Assembly: GCA_024036415.1 (NCBI GenBank) | Contig: JAMWET010000550.1 | Coordinates: 252,001-316,000, forward strand | Source: Prochilodus magdalenae | Lineage: Eukaryota > Chordata > Actinopteri > Characiformes > Prochilodontidae | Reading direction: 5' to 3' | Length of the DNA stretch: 64,000 bases | Shown here: positions 1-11,820 of the stretch, in pieces | Numbering within the stretch: position 1 is the stretch's first letter | Layout of the letters: every line of letters starts with the position of its first letter | The notes under the pieces: generated by a model | Told to the model about the DNA's origin: nothing | Databases searched by the model: none | The model's input: only the letters and a program-made list of their open reading frames with translations | Translations under genes and position numbers: made by a program

Positions 1-263
1 CACATTACAGATTTGTTTTTTGTTCTTGTTCCCGGGTACTAAGTGTGTTCCTTAAGGTCTAAAATGAACAGAAAATGGCTGCTGGACCCCATAAACTCCT
101 GTGGTCAAGACAATCATGTTTTTAAAAGTTCCCTATTTTCCAGTTAATTTGTGCTACATTCAGTGCTGAGTAGACTTCAAATAGCTTCTGGAGCTGCAAG
201 AACTGTCTACTGTCTGGAATTTTCTAGAAATTTCTTGACCTGTCTGGGACTGTCCAGTAATAA

Positions 264-297
264 ATATTATATATATATATATATATTATATATTATA

Positions 298-357
<60 letters not shown>
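264..357. repeat. (AT)n microsatellite
   Basis: An almost pure TA dinucleotide tract of about 95 bases with a few TATTATA interruptions. The open frame running through it (repeated Tyr-Ile) is an artefact of the repeat. Confidence 0.95.
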
Positions 358-360
<3 letters not shown>

Positions 361-3096
361 TATAGACACAGATGTGTTAAAACAACCATTTCAGTTGATG
401 CTCTAACTAAGTAAGTGAATAGTGGATACAGAGCTACATGTCATTTAGATGGCATCAAGAGATCAAGTACAAAAGAGTAAAAAAATAAAAAATAAAAATA
501 AAAAGACCCTCACGTATAAGCATCGCGGAAACGCTCACGAAGTTAAGGTGGACGATTGCTGCTTGCTCAGATGGTAAAATTCTATCTTGTAATTTTTTGA
601 GGATTCGTTAATTTAAAAGCTGTTATTTAGGCCTATGTAAGTCAAATGTTAATTTCACATGCATTGTAGCTGCGTATTGCGAATGCATCAACACAGTGTG
701 TGCTGCTCTGGTATGTAGCACATTTAGCCCACACTGTTTTGTATAAATGTTTTGTTTTTTACTGTAATTCAAATAAATAAACCATTTTTTAAAAAATATA
801 ATCTCACCTCCTTGACCCTTAAGCCTAATCCTTGAGAGTTGGTAACTGCTCCATAGCTTTACGCATTATCTGCCCTGCTTCCAATGACATCAGCCTTCAA
901 CACTATCTGGCTTATTGCTCTCAGGTATAGCAGTGGAGAGGTGAATAACCTTGGCAGTTTTGTCTGATCTGATAAGGAGTTTATAAGCGTTAACAGTCAA
1001 ACACTATTACAGCGTCGGCCATTACTAAAGCACTCATTTACTCAAACGGCATAATAAGCGTCTTATCGCCTGGCATCTGAGGAACTGAAAGGACGATATG
1101 CGCTTCCTAAGATGATCTTTATAGACTATAAAGCAACACCCTGTCTTCCATGTGTAGTAAACAAGAGGGAGGGAGGCAGATTGATGACAGCAGAGATGGT
1201 TTGATTGATGGTCTCTGATGGACAGTACTGCCATCTACTGGCCGGAGCACATCTGCAGCCGTTCCATACTATTAAATGAGCTTTACTTTTTTCTTCTTTT
1301 ACATGTTTATGTGTTTTCCTGCTATCCTACTAAAGCCATATACGATGTCATGGCAAATGGACCATATATGAGTGGAACAGAATCATACTACTTTAAACCT
1401 AATGATGCTTTTCCCCACTTTCTCCTACAAAGTTACCATTTTGGATACACGCTGTTTTGTCACGATGGCCGGGTTCGGACAATGGGACCACCGCTTTCTG
1501 TCCTAATGGATGTTTAACCATAAGGCATTGAGGCCAGTCACTCTCATCCAATCATTCATTTTCATTGCCTTTCTTATCTGCCCTGTGAACAAACTGGCCC
1601 TAAAAGGCAAACAGTCAGGCAAACAGTCAGCCGATGACTTAAACAGTCTCTCACACGGGCCAAAGTCTCGTCACACCGCTCTCTATCTCACATGCAGGCC
1701 TGACCTCCGAGCTGGTCCAGCGCTAGTCGAAGGTTAACTGGCAATACAATAAAAGTGTGTCAGCAGGGCTGATTACACCAACACGCCCTCCTGCGGAAAA
1801 ACCATCCAGCTCTATCACACTTGGCTACAACTAGAAAATTTTTTATAGTGTCCTTGTTGAGTAGCCTCACCTGCCTTTTTTTAAATTTATTTATTCATTT
1901 CTTTTCCCCACTTTTCCAACAAGAACCTGCCAATAAAACGCTAGGCAAATATTAGCGTTGGCCGGAGTCAGCCTATGAGAAAAAATATCAGCTTGGCAAA
2001 GTCATCAGACCTATCGATCAGTTTATGGATTCTTGGGAGAACGAACTGAAGGCGTAAGGGGTGAAGGTGGAGTTGGGAGAGGGTGGGGGATGGGGGGTAA
2101 GGGTCTGAGCTCTGTTCTCTATTAGAATCCACTAGGTGTTTGGGTAAACATACGCAGGTAGCACTGGGCAAACAGGCATGCTGGAGTCCTGATGTTAGCT
2201 GTGCAAACTCGGCGCTGCGCAAACAGCTTCAAAGAACGTGGCCACCTCCTCCAGGCTCTTTGATGTAGGTATTGATTGAGGTGAGACGGCTTCAGTGAAG
2301 GGAGAGGAGGGGCGGGAGGGGTGAAGGAAGGAGGGAGAAAAAAAAAAAAGGGAGAGAGCTTGGAGTATGCCAGGACACAGACTAGCCGGAAATCAGGCCT
2401 ATCCCCTGGGAAACGGCAGCTGGCTCCTCTAGTCATATGCCCACTCTGGCAAGCAAGGGGGCATAAATTTCACATACACACATGTTTGTTTTAATACGTG
2501 GTCAGGACATGGGCTACATTTTCCCATACGTATTATATACTGCATATAGGACTGTGCCAAAGGGCTAGGCACAGGAAAATGATATCTGAAAGGCTATTTC
2601 CCTGAGTCATAGGTGTTTATTTGCTTTGAAGAACACTAGCATTTCAATAAATTCATAACACATTCATATAACTAAAACCTGCATTTCCTGAAGAAAACGC
2701 AGCTTGTTGCTAGCCGTATGACTGGGAGTCTATGGTAGGAATAAGGGATGAATAAACGACACACAGATGAGTACAGGTCAGTATGGCTGTGGATTAGAGT
2801 TTGGGGATATATATATATTCATTAATATGAATCAATAGGGTTTGAATGAGAGTTGAAAAGGGAGAAAAGGGTGATGGGGAAAAAAAAAGACAACACTGGA
2901 GTTATATTTGGGGGTCCACCCTGAGTGTATGCAAAACGGTGTCTGTCAGGTGAGCAGAACTACAGTACATGGGTGTGCACTGAGGTTAGCAAGGTAGCGA
3001 CTTGGCTGTCTGCATACTTTATCTCAGTCTGGCTTCCTTTCTCTGCACGAAAGCATAGAAACTGTCTCGGGTGTTTATTCATGCAGAATAAAGACG
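361..3096. other. non-coding stretch, no gene seen
   Basis: No convincing coding exon, tRNA or complete transposon was recognised. An A-rich tract lies near 478-505 and a poly-A near 2338-2350. Segment 1900-2430 is purine-rich on the plus strand with GGGTGGGG-type runs. Open frames are short and overlap on both strands, as expected by chance. Confidence 0.5.
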
Positions 3097-3104
3097 GAAT
3101 TAAC

Positions 3105-3491
3105 AGTACCACTTTAGAATCAGGCTACCCTTATTAAAGAGTTTATGAATTGTTCAAAATGCCTGGGTTATAAACCCCTTAAATCAATAATAAGCTGTTA
3201 CAACACATACATAAAAAGAGCAGTAATGATCTGTTTATACCTGTAAAGGTGAAGGTTTTGCTGTTTACTGACCTTATTTCGTCTTCTCCATCACTTAGCA
3301 TTTAACCTGTCAGTGTAATCACACATACAGATTGGTCAGAGCACTTTGTTCCCTTTTTATTAATGTGTTGTATTAATATGTCGCAACCGCTTATTGATTA
3401 CATTTATTAAATGTTTACCTAGTAACCAATAAAAGAATTATAGACCATTTAGAAACCCTTAATAAGGGCAGTCTTATTCTAAAGTGGTGCC
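3105..3491. mobile_element. non-autonomous DNA transposon with terminal inverted repeats and 8-bp target duplication
   Basis: The left end reads ACCACTTTAGAATCAGGCTA then CCCTTATTAA. The right end is its imperfect reverse complement, CCTTAATAAGGG followed by ATTCTAAAGTGGT. The inverted repeats are about 35 bases long. Outside them, GAATTAAC (3097-3104) matches AAATTAAC (3492-3499) at 7 of 8 bases, an 8-bp duplication as made by hAT-type transposases. The 387-base interior has no long open frame, so it is a MITE-like derivative. Superfamily assignment rests only on the duplication length. Confidence 0.7.
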
Positions 3492-3756
3492 AAATTAACA
3501 ACCCAAAAAGTGTAACATGAATACTGGACTGACGGTTTTTACTAGCCTATAGATCTGTGGTTGACTAGCTTGTCCCTAGAGCTTGTATGATATGTATGTG
3601 AAATAAATGCTAGGTATTGTAATGAGAGAACACCAAAGAATGAAAACCTAAGAATCAACCATAAGAATAAGAAGCATTCTATCAAACAGCTAAGGCTAGA
3701 GGATACCATACTGCACTACAGATTACGGTGTAACAGGACAAATATCATGTAGCCAT

Positions 3757-4350
3757 AATCAAAAGAATAGTTGCACCCACAAAAAAAATGTGGGATTGAA
3801 ATGCTATTGGGAAGGAAGATAAAGGTTACCAGGAACAGTAAGAGATGATGACTTTAGACTCATATGGGCGCTATTCACTGAACTACACACACAGATGTAG
3901 TGTCTCCCAGCATGGGCTTATGCTGCCATGTTTGCTAATACAACGTGCCAGACGTCTCAGGGTTGTAAAGGTTCCTCATGGTGTCCTGTGATAATCCATC
4001 CCATGCAGCTTGAATATTCTCCCACAGTTCCTCCAGATGTTGCGGTATGGGTGGAGGTGAAGTGACACCAGGCCTTTTGGACATGTGACGTGTGACAACC
4101 AATCGTTCATTGCTGCCTCCACACACAATCCTCACCGAAGATGACCCGCTGCCATTCCGAGTCACTCCATGAAAGTCTGGTACGACACCATTGCAGTTTT
4201 GAGATGCTGACGTGGTGTTAAGGGCAACTGCCTGATAATGGTGCTGACGCTAACAGGAGGACTCATGGAGGGCATCACTGCTCGCTGAATGTCCACAGTC
4301 GTGACTGTTGGGTCATTCATGTATTGCGATAAGGCCAGTCCCTGCTTACA
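3757..4350 (-). mobile_element. Tc1-like element family A, decayed copy
   Basis: Starts with the family A end AATCAAAAGAATAGTTGCAC, followed by the shared segment AAGGAAGATAAAGGTTACCA. The minus strand then carries a broken transposase relic (open frame 4165-3935) with a C-terminal Tc1-type piece. The same internal sentence, with variants, recurs at 27.2, 34.1 and 39.6 kb. No clean opposite end was found, so the 4350 boundary is approximate. Not a functional gene. Confidence 0.75.
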
Positions 4351-4389
4351 CCAGTAATTACTCTAAACTTTTTAAACTCAGACTCTAAC

Positions 4390-5876
4390 ATGAACTCCTC
4401 TGACTCTAATGTATTTATGAGCATCCTGGGGACATTTAATACACAGACATACACCCAGACCAAACGGCCCTCCATTCAGGCTCGCTCAGTACCAAAACTA
4501 CACCAATGCGACTTTGGTTTCGCATTGTACTATGTTGCCTGTCCCCTCGCACTTGCTTTTCATGTGTGCCCTATCCAAGGGTCCTCCAGGAGAGCACACA
4601 CACCCACAGATTTCTCAGCACGGCGATTCCCACTGGCCTCGGCCCTTGAAGCATTGCTTTCAGTTTCTCCCTCCGCTTCTGCCGCTGAGCTGCGGAGGCC
4701 GGCTGAGTGGAGGCTGAAATTACTGCTTTCATTTCCAGCTGCATTAGGAGAAGAGAGAAACAAAGGGGCTCTCCGTCTCTGAACACTGTGTTCAGCCGAG
4801 GCTGAGGGGCTTGAGCTGTGAGAGCTCTCGAAGAACTCTAAGACCCCTGGATGTCAGAGCCTTACTAATGCATTCTAATCCCTCAGCCTTGCTTTACTGT
4901 GTGTATGCACGTGTGTATCCTGGCAATTATGGACAATGACTCTTTTTCTGGACCCATTATGCTTTGAGATGTAGGCCTGTTCCGCGTTTTGTCTTGTGTG
5001 TGCGCGTGCAGTGGTGAACTTGGTGGCCCTGGTGACCTCTAAACTCTTTTTGGCCACACTGGGTGCCACCAGCAACTTTTCTTTACATAACTGGCTGATA
5101 AGAGTGCTTAGTAGTTCACCTCATGATATTACAGTCAGGCATTAGCAGAGTAAAGCAGAGTAAGTCACACAACACTGTGACTTGGTTGAATGTTTTCTTC
5201 ATGTTCTCCCTACAGGTTCTCCCTAGGTCTCTTTCCCTTCCATTTATTTCCAGGAATCCTGGAGAGAATGCATCAATAAATGAGAAAGGATATTATGTTT
5301 TTCTCCCCGTATCATTATTCTAAATTCTCTTGCTATTGTCAACCATTGAAAGATGGTCTTTGAAAGATGGCCCGTATCACGCAGTAGGCATCTTATATAA
5401 GTCATATGTAACCTTTGCCAAACTTATGAGCAAACTAAAGAGCTTAGCTAGCTGCCAATGACAGTTTGTTAAGTCTGTGAGTATAGCAGAGTTTGTCAAA
5501 CGACTTACAAGTGCAAAATCAGCTCCGATAACTTCTGTTTCATAGCAGCGTGCGCTGTGTGGGAAACAGACACAGAGCATATCTGTGAAACAGTGTTAGA
5601 CCGTGCAGATGTAGACTGTGACAAAGCTGAAGCTGGTTTCTTCTATGATGAATTACATGGGCAACATTTTCTCTGACCGTTATTGTGATTGCGGCTGAAA
5701 TCTATAAAATTAGATCAGAAGAAGATCAGCGCATCCACATTTTCAAGCAGGAGACTTCAAAGCTGAGCGTAGAGGGCCAGACTGCCTGTTAGTCGTGGTT
5801 GCTTGGTCCTGTACACAGCACAGTGATCGTTTTGCTTCTGTTATGTCTTGGACAGTCGTTCTGAAACCTTTGTAGC
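4390..5876. other. non-coding stretch, no gene seen
   Basis: Unique-looking sequence. A GC-richer part at 4480-4800 is open in several frames on both strands at once, which argues against any one of them being real. No splice-consistent conserved protein was recognised. Confidence 0.45.
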
Positions 5877-6470
5877 TTGAGCCCCCTTTTGTGGATAGCA
5901 AGTACCACTGTGCCCCCACATGCCCTACAAGTGCCTTACTGTGTACGTGTACCCCACTCCTATCCATGGGGGTCCCTTGTACCACCACTGAGCCCACCGT
6001 CATGCCACAACCATGCCCCCTCCACAGGCCACATCTTGTGCTCCCCCTTCGTGTCATCCCTGGAACTCCACCTCATGCAACTATCTGTGCCCCCCCAACA
6101 TGCCACAAATTGTACCCACCCATATTGTCATGCCAATATTTATGCCCCCCCTACCCCCCACCACTCTGTCCCTTGCACTTGTCCTATCCTTGGGCCTCCC
6201 TTGTACCACACCCAAGCCCCCTTCTCATGCCACATCTTGTTCTTCCCTTGGTGTCGTCCCTTGCACTCACCTTATGCCCCTGCATGTGTCCTGTCTCCTT
6301 GTGCCACTCTATGCTATCCCTGAGCCCTCTCCTCATGCCACATCTTGTACCCCCTTTCTCTTGTGCCCCTCTAGCCTTGTGCAATTCCATGCATCCCCTT
6401 TTGCCAGTTTTATCCCTGGGCCTCCCTTGCACCACTTTCAAGCCCACCGTCATACCAGCAATATTTAATA
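5877..6470 (+). repeat. C-rich degenerate minisatellite
   Basis: The plus strand is strongly C-rich and G-poor. It is built from imperfect repeats around the phrase ATGCCACATCTTGT, seen near 6025, 6225 and 6335, with CCTTGTACCAC and CCCCC variants between. Stop codons are scarce on the plus strand in all three frames, giving overlapping open frames of up to 246 residues that are rich in Pro, Cys, Leu and His. Overlapping frames with the same low-complexity composition point to a satellite and not a gene. Confidence 0.65.
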
Positions 6471-7199
6471 TGCCTTTATCATTCCCAATTATGATCATTT
6501 TAATTATGATATATTTTTTATTAGTTAGATTCTCATCTGCATTTTTCAGTTCCACCCTAAATGGGAACAGGAACACATCGTGTTCAGTAACATCGTGTTC
6601 AGCTAGTTACTGCACTGGCATCACAATTTAACTGCTGTACCATTTAAGGTGGAATAATGCCTTCCAATGTTTTCACTACACAGACTGTTTGTGGAATAAA
6701 TCTGCTCCCGTTAAACAGACCCCTAAATTAGCCTCGGGCTCCTAACAGCCACCCGATTTTTACAGGCCCGTATCACCACTGTTTGTGTGTGTGTGTGTGG
6801 CAGTGTATTTACATATGCTTGCATTGTTTTATTGGTTGTTCACTAGACCTTGCCTCTTGAGCTGATATGTTACTCAGGGTCATAGTAGATGTTTCTTGTA
6901 CAAGCTGACAATTCCTCTGTAATCAAATGGCTATTAACGTTATCACATCTGCACTAAAGATTACCGGGAGCCAAGGGCTTTACCTTGAGTAAATTATGTG
7001 TTGCTTGCTTGAGGGCCACGGTGATAGTCTCCCTCTCTCTCCCTGCCCTCTGACACACACTCTTATCAGCGGCTCACACGCTCTCTCTCAAACACAAGCA
7101 GGTTGTAAATCAGCCTCTAAAGCAGCCCCACTCTTAAAACCGGCTCAAGTTGCTTTGTGTGCGAGAGCGTTTTCCTTTTTTTTCCATCAGCCACTCAGG
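6471..7199. other. non-coding stretch
   Basis: AT-rich then mixed sequence with a short (GT)n at 6781-6798. It contains the phrase CATTTAAGGTGGAA (near 6640), which also occurs near 24713 and inverted near 44070, so part of it probably belongs to a dispersed repeat. No gene seen. Confidence 0.4.
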
Positions 7200-8530
7200 C
7201 CACAATAACAGATGAAATGTGATGATTTCCTCTTTTCACACGATAAATGAGTCACTTATTCACTGATTATGGCGCACACAGGCTCGGAGCATTCAGCTGG
7301 GGATTTCTCGACACTCCTTAATCCGTACACTAAAGAGCCTCCTGGATCAGCACGCGGTGCCCGTGCCAACATCCGTTCCCCCGAAATGCTCTGGGAGCTC
7401 TCTGCCTGGTACGCCGCTGCCCGAACGTTCAGCTACAGCCTTTAGAAACGTCGGCCAGGCTTTGGGAGGGTGGGGGGTTAACGTCAGATCCAGGGTTTAA
7501 AGCAGTAAAGCTGGAGATGGTGCAGCCAGGCTTCTCCCTGTCAGAACAATTAGCATGGCAGCAGCTGGAGGAGCTTCAAAGCAGCGGCGGCCATAAATCG
7601 CATTAGGTGTTTCGCTTGCGAGCAGCCTTGGCCGCTGCAGAACTCCACGCCTGCTTAAATGCTCCAGCGAAGCGCCCTGCCGCAGCCAGGCCCAAACACG
7701 CCGCTCAATCGGGCCTTAAATGGGCCGAGGAACAGAGGAGGGCCCTGACGGTGGCATTCGTTAATCATTCTCTGTTTATCCTTACTGTGATTGTTATGAT
7801 TATTGTTAGCATTTTTCTTGTAGCATGTGCTATGAATAATGGAGACACTGTTTTGACACTGCGCATGATAGAGGAGAGGCTGGTATCAGTAATTACTCTT
7901 GTTTTGGAATGACAGAGAGAGTTAGAGAGACAGATAGGGGAAAGAGAAAAAGAGATAGACAGTGAGAACAAAAGAGAGGCAGGAACAGAAAACAATCTGT
8001 TTATGGTGTCATCACAGAAAGATAACTGCCAATAAAAGCACGGCAGGCCATTCTAGGACTAACTGAGCCACGGCTATGGGAAAAGGGCATGTGAGTGTGT
8101 GCATGTTTGCGAGAGAGAGACAGCGAGAGAGAGCGAGAGCAAGACAGCGCGAGTGAGAGAGCAAGAGAGAGAGAACCCGTAGGCCCACTTTGGCTGTAAT
8201 GATTATCCCCTAACAATGCCTTCCTTCACTTGTGCTGAAAACATCCCTGAGCTTTCATTGTTTTTGGCACCACTGCCCCAAGTAATCCTAGTCTCGGCCT
8301 TGACGTCGAGGGAGCTAGCTTAACAACAATCGCCGCAATTGTCTTTGTCTTTTATGGCAGCAGCAGCAGCGGTGGCGGCAGCGGCTGAAGTCTTCTCGCA
8401 CCAGAGCTGGTGTCCCGATCAGCAAGCGTGAAGCCATTAGTCCGCGGCACAGGGAATTACTACAAGCCTCCAAACACAGAGTTGTTTACCAGCGCGTATA
8501 AGTGAAGGCGTGATGCCAGCCCAGGCACAA
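7200..8530. promoter_or_regulatory. candidate conserved non-coding block
   Basis: High-complexity sequence without recognisable transposon similarity. It has balanced composition, TAAT-type homeodomain cores (for example CATTCGTTAATCATTC near 7757) and GC-rich parts. A purine-rich GA tract interrupts it at 8105-8175, and a CAG/CGG-like trinucleotide stretch lies near 8358-8385. Frames open here are short and unsupported. The regulatory role is inference only; an alignment to other fish genomes would decide it. Confidence 0.3.
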
Positions 8531-8731
8531 TAGTTTGTTTCATGGCTCTCTGTGATGATGGTGAGACAGCTCAGGAAACAAGGACAGATGAACATGTTTT
8601 TAGTGCCATGGGGGGGTGGGGGCCTGTAGCTAATCTCTCCCCAGTCAGGGGTTTCGCTGAGGCTGCTTCTGCTCAAAACAAGACCATATCAATCACAGAG
8701 CTCTGTAACAGCAAGCCTGGTGTCTGATCAG

Positions 8732-8856
8732 AGGTAACGGCTGATCCTGTATATGAGGAGGAAGATATTGAGGAAGATGTTGAAGCTGTTGTTTGGTCCA
8801 CTGGCAGAATTCCAGTGCTGGTATTTAGTCCAAAAAGAAAGAAGAGGAAGCATTAA
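8732..8856 (+). CDS. possible terminal coding exon, acidic then basic tail (unassigned)
   Basis: After a possible splice acceptor (TGTCTGATCAG) the frame reads 40 codons to a TAA at 8854-8856. The peptide begins VTADPVYEEEDIEEDVEAVV and ends with a basic run, PKRKKRKH, that looks like a nuclear localisation signal. An in-frame TGA at 8725-8727 shows it cannot extend upstream without splicing. The non-random acidic/basic layout looks protein-like, but I do not recognise the family and no partner exon was found. It could be the last exon of a nuclear protein, a piece of a transposon-encoded protein, or chance. No poly-A signal is obvious just after it. Confidence 0.25.
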
Positions 8857-9885
8857 ATACAACTTAAGCTACATATCTAGCTATCAGACTGATGCAGTGA
8901 GCTAGGCTGTGGCTAACAAACACAGGAAACGTACACTAGAAAAGCTAGCATAGTACAAATTTCATACTTAAATCATCACACAATTGCCTTAAACCATGAA
9001 ATGTAGGAAAGTCTGGAATGGAACTGCTTATGTGGTTCTGTAAGGTGCTGTTAAGGTTTGTGCCCTTATAAACAGCTGACCACTAATATCATCTACTAGT
9101 GGCAAAAAACTCCCAATGATCAAGAGGAAAACATCTTAAGAGGAACCAAGACTCAAAAGAGTAACTCATCTTTCTCTGGTCACCAGTGGCACCAGCGGCT
9201 GAAACCAAATTCCTATTTGTGTCAATATTTAAAGTGGTAGTAACCTCAGGCTCCTGCAGATGGCAGATGGCAGATGGCGATTCATAGATTGAGAGAAGGT
9301 GGTACAGTGCACTGAATGTCTCGTTCCATGTGTGGAAAATGGCTCCAAAGCAGATGTTAATGATTGGGTAAAAGGAGTGACTGCATTTGGTCGTGCCAAA
9401 GACCATAGCGTGAAGGAAGCAGCTGAATTTACAGGTCTATGGAAGTGGATGGTCATACGGGTCTAACAGCAGTGGCTAAAATCCCAGTCTACAGGGAATT
9501 CTCCTCAGAATTTTTTCAGGGAAGACATCCACCAAATCTGGACCAACTGTGCTATTTTTTTTTATAAAGAGTGTCTGAACATTGATGTGGCCCACGTCCA
9601 GAAACCCGTCGAGTCCATGCCAAACTGAACCACAGGTGTTATTTGTGCTTGTGGAGGTGCTTGTATATACAATTAGGTACATTTTAATCAAGGGTGACTA
9701 GTTTTTTGTCTAATACTGGTCAGGTCAATTTTGAGGTTGTTTCCTCTATTAGACCAAACATGGCTGGTCACTAAACAAAACCAGCATATCGTCCCTGTCC
9801 AAAAAAAAACAAACAAACAAAACAAAGGGCTTAAATTTTTTGTAGTTTAATAATTTGTAGTTTTAGTCTAAAGATATAAAATTCA
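8857..9885. other. non-coding stretch with repeat fragment
   Basis: No gene seen. Positions 9243-9305 carry GATTCATAGATTGAG then AAGGTGGTAC, closely resembling 18150-18240, so this is a dispersed repeat fragment. Positions 9765-9840 resemble the end of family B (CCAGCATATCGTCCCTGTCC). Confidence 0.45.
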
Positions 9886-10070
9886 GCAAGTTGGAGATGC
9901 TAAATTGCCCCCTAGGTGTTAGTGTGTGAGAATGTGTAGGTCTGCCCTGTCATGGACTGGTGGCCTGTGCAGGGTGTTTCCTGCCTTCCGCCCATTGACT
10001 GCTAGGAAAGGCTCCAGCATCTCCTGTTAACCAGAAGGACGAAGTGGTTTATAAGATGAGTGAGTAATTC
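9886..10070 (+). repeat. LINE-like 3' fragment (fish L2-type phrase)
   Basis: Contains the widespread fish repeat phrases CTAAATTGCCCCCTAGGTG, CTGCCCTGTCATGGACTGG, CCTGCCTTCCGCCCATTGAC and GGCTCCAGCATCTCC in the usual order, followed by a GAGTGAGT-like tail. It is a 5'-truncated, non-coding relic. Assignment to an L2-like LINE is from memory of the consensus. Confidence 0.6.
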
Positions 10071-11305
10071 AATTCCATTTTAACATCTCCAATACCGATA
10101 CTGCAACCTTGGGTATCTGCCAATACCGTGACACCACTGTATCTTTCTCACTCTCTTAAATAACTGAACTGTTACTGATACATTCGTTTTGATGCACTCT
10201 GCTTAACCAGCTATCTAAACAACAACATCCTTAAACTGTGAAACCAACATTCTGTTCTTCTAAATGAAGAAATGTATAGCCTATAACACGACTCAGTTCT
10301 TTTACCTTTTCACAGAGAACTTTTAGCAGTGTTCTGGATTGGTCTGCACCACCAAACATTCAAAATGTAAATAAGTGCATGGTGAAGAGCAAAGTGAAGC
10401 TCTGCATGAGATGGTTTAGGCTAGTGGCTCTGTAATGGGGGGCTGGCTTACCCATGTGAGAACCAAACCAGTGATCTTTTGTAAACGTACAACTGACTGA
10501 GCACCTGACTCAAGTTGAAAGAGCCTGGGTTATTTCTAGGTCGAAAGGGAACCAAACTGCTGATGGCTGTAGTACCAGCATGTAGTATAATGGGGAAAAC
10601 AATGGTTCATAAAGGAAATCAGGCCAAAGCTTACCAAATAAAAAACAAATAAAAAGAAATGGGGACATAGAGGTTAGATCTTTAATACTTCCACTGAGAA
10701 CTTCAACTCGAGAGAGACCCGAAGTGCGAGTCACTGAACTTGGAGACTAATACCTGAGATAACCACATAGACCACAAGGCACATGCCATGTCAGCGTTAA
10801 CTGAGCTCAAGCTACACGTGAGCTCGCTTTAAACAGAGTATTTTAAGCTAATCCCAGTTATGCTCAGCTGAAGACCTCCTTCTCCTTCTGGGAGGCCGGA
10901 TTCTACTTTATTTCTCCTCCGCTATCTGTAGATGTGACTTTTCCTAAGACTATGTCTGTGTTAAATATCCGTTTCCTTTAATAGAGCATATTCACTAGAA
11001 GATACACCAGGTGGTGGAGGTGAGGGACAGTGTTTCACCTGAAAAAAGTTCAAGGGGAAACACTGCACCCACAGAGGAACTCGATGTAGACAGCACTTAA
11101 CACCTAGGACACATAGAACCCTCCGCTGTATTGTGTTGCCTTTAAACTTCCCTCCTCTCAGGTAAATGAATCCTATAGTGGTGTAATGCAGTCCAGTAGA
11201 TGCGTGCTTAGACTGCTGCACGCATAAGATTACAGCGATAGGAACCTGAGCCCGGGGTGAGAAAAGGCAGCCAGCTAATGATCCGTTAGCATGCACCTGG
11301 ACAGG
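10071..11305. other. non-coding stretch, no gene seen
   Basis: Unique-looking AT-rich to mixed sequence. The open frames (74 and 127 codons on the minus strand) lack any recognisable domain or splice support. Confidence 0.45.
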
Positions 11306-11309
11306 GAGA

Positions 11310-11377
11310 GATAGATAGAGAGACATCACCTCACTGAATGACAATTACCTGATGGAGAGAACTCATCTGTATTACCG

Positions 11378-11410
<33 letters not shown>

Positions 11411-11545
11411 GGCAGCTCTCTCCCTTTCTCACGCACCTAGATGGGGACAAAAACAAAGGGACATCACTTCGCATCACTGCATTGAATGACAATTTCTTAA
11501 TAAAGGGAGCTCATCTGTATTTCAGCTTGCTGTCTCTGTCTGTCT
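11310..11545. repeat. local direct duplication flanking a (CT)n tract
   Basis: The phrase GACATCACCTCACTGAATGA...CTCATCTGTATT at 11320-11377 recurs with divergence at 11460-11522 (GACATCACTTCGCATCACTG...CTCATCTGTATTTC). The offset is about 145 bases. A (CT)n tract sits between the copies. Confidence 0.65.
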
Positions 11546-11820
11546 CTCTTTCTCTCTTATTCCTGCTTCTGCCTCCCTTGCTTCCTCCCTCCCTTCCTCT
11601 TTCAAGTCTCCTTCTTTTTCACTCTCACTCTACTTCCCTCACTTTCTATTTTCCTCTCTCTTTCTCTCGCCCTCTCTTTCATCTCAACCGCTCTCTCTCT
11701 CTCTCTCTCTCTCTCTCATTCTTCTTTCACCTTCCCTCCCTCATTTACCCTCTTTCTCAGTCTAGTCACTTTCTCTCTTTCCTCTCTGCCCTATTCCCCA
11801 CCCCCTCCACCTCTCTGGTG
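11378..11820 (+). repeat. long pyrimidine-rich (CT)n region
   Basis: About 440 bases in which the plus strand is nearly all C and T, with pure CT runs at 11387-11410 and 11692-11716. The Ser/Leu/Phe-rich open frame through it is a composition artefact. Confidence 0.85.

Noticed and set aside
4390..4786. Overlapping open frames on both strands, 66-130 codons
   Set aside because: Several frames are open at once because of local GC content; none has a domain or splice consistency.
5891..6631. 246-codon open frame, the longest in the window
   Set aside because: Low-complexity Pro/Cys/Leu/His composition, overlapping open frames of similar length in the other plus frames, and visible internal DNA repeats. 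No domain.
7607..7912. 101-codon frame with an Ala-rich start and hydrophobic stretch
   Set aside because: No Kozak-like ATG start, no splice partners, and the change from Ala-rich to hydrophobic simply follows the local base composition.
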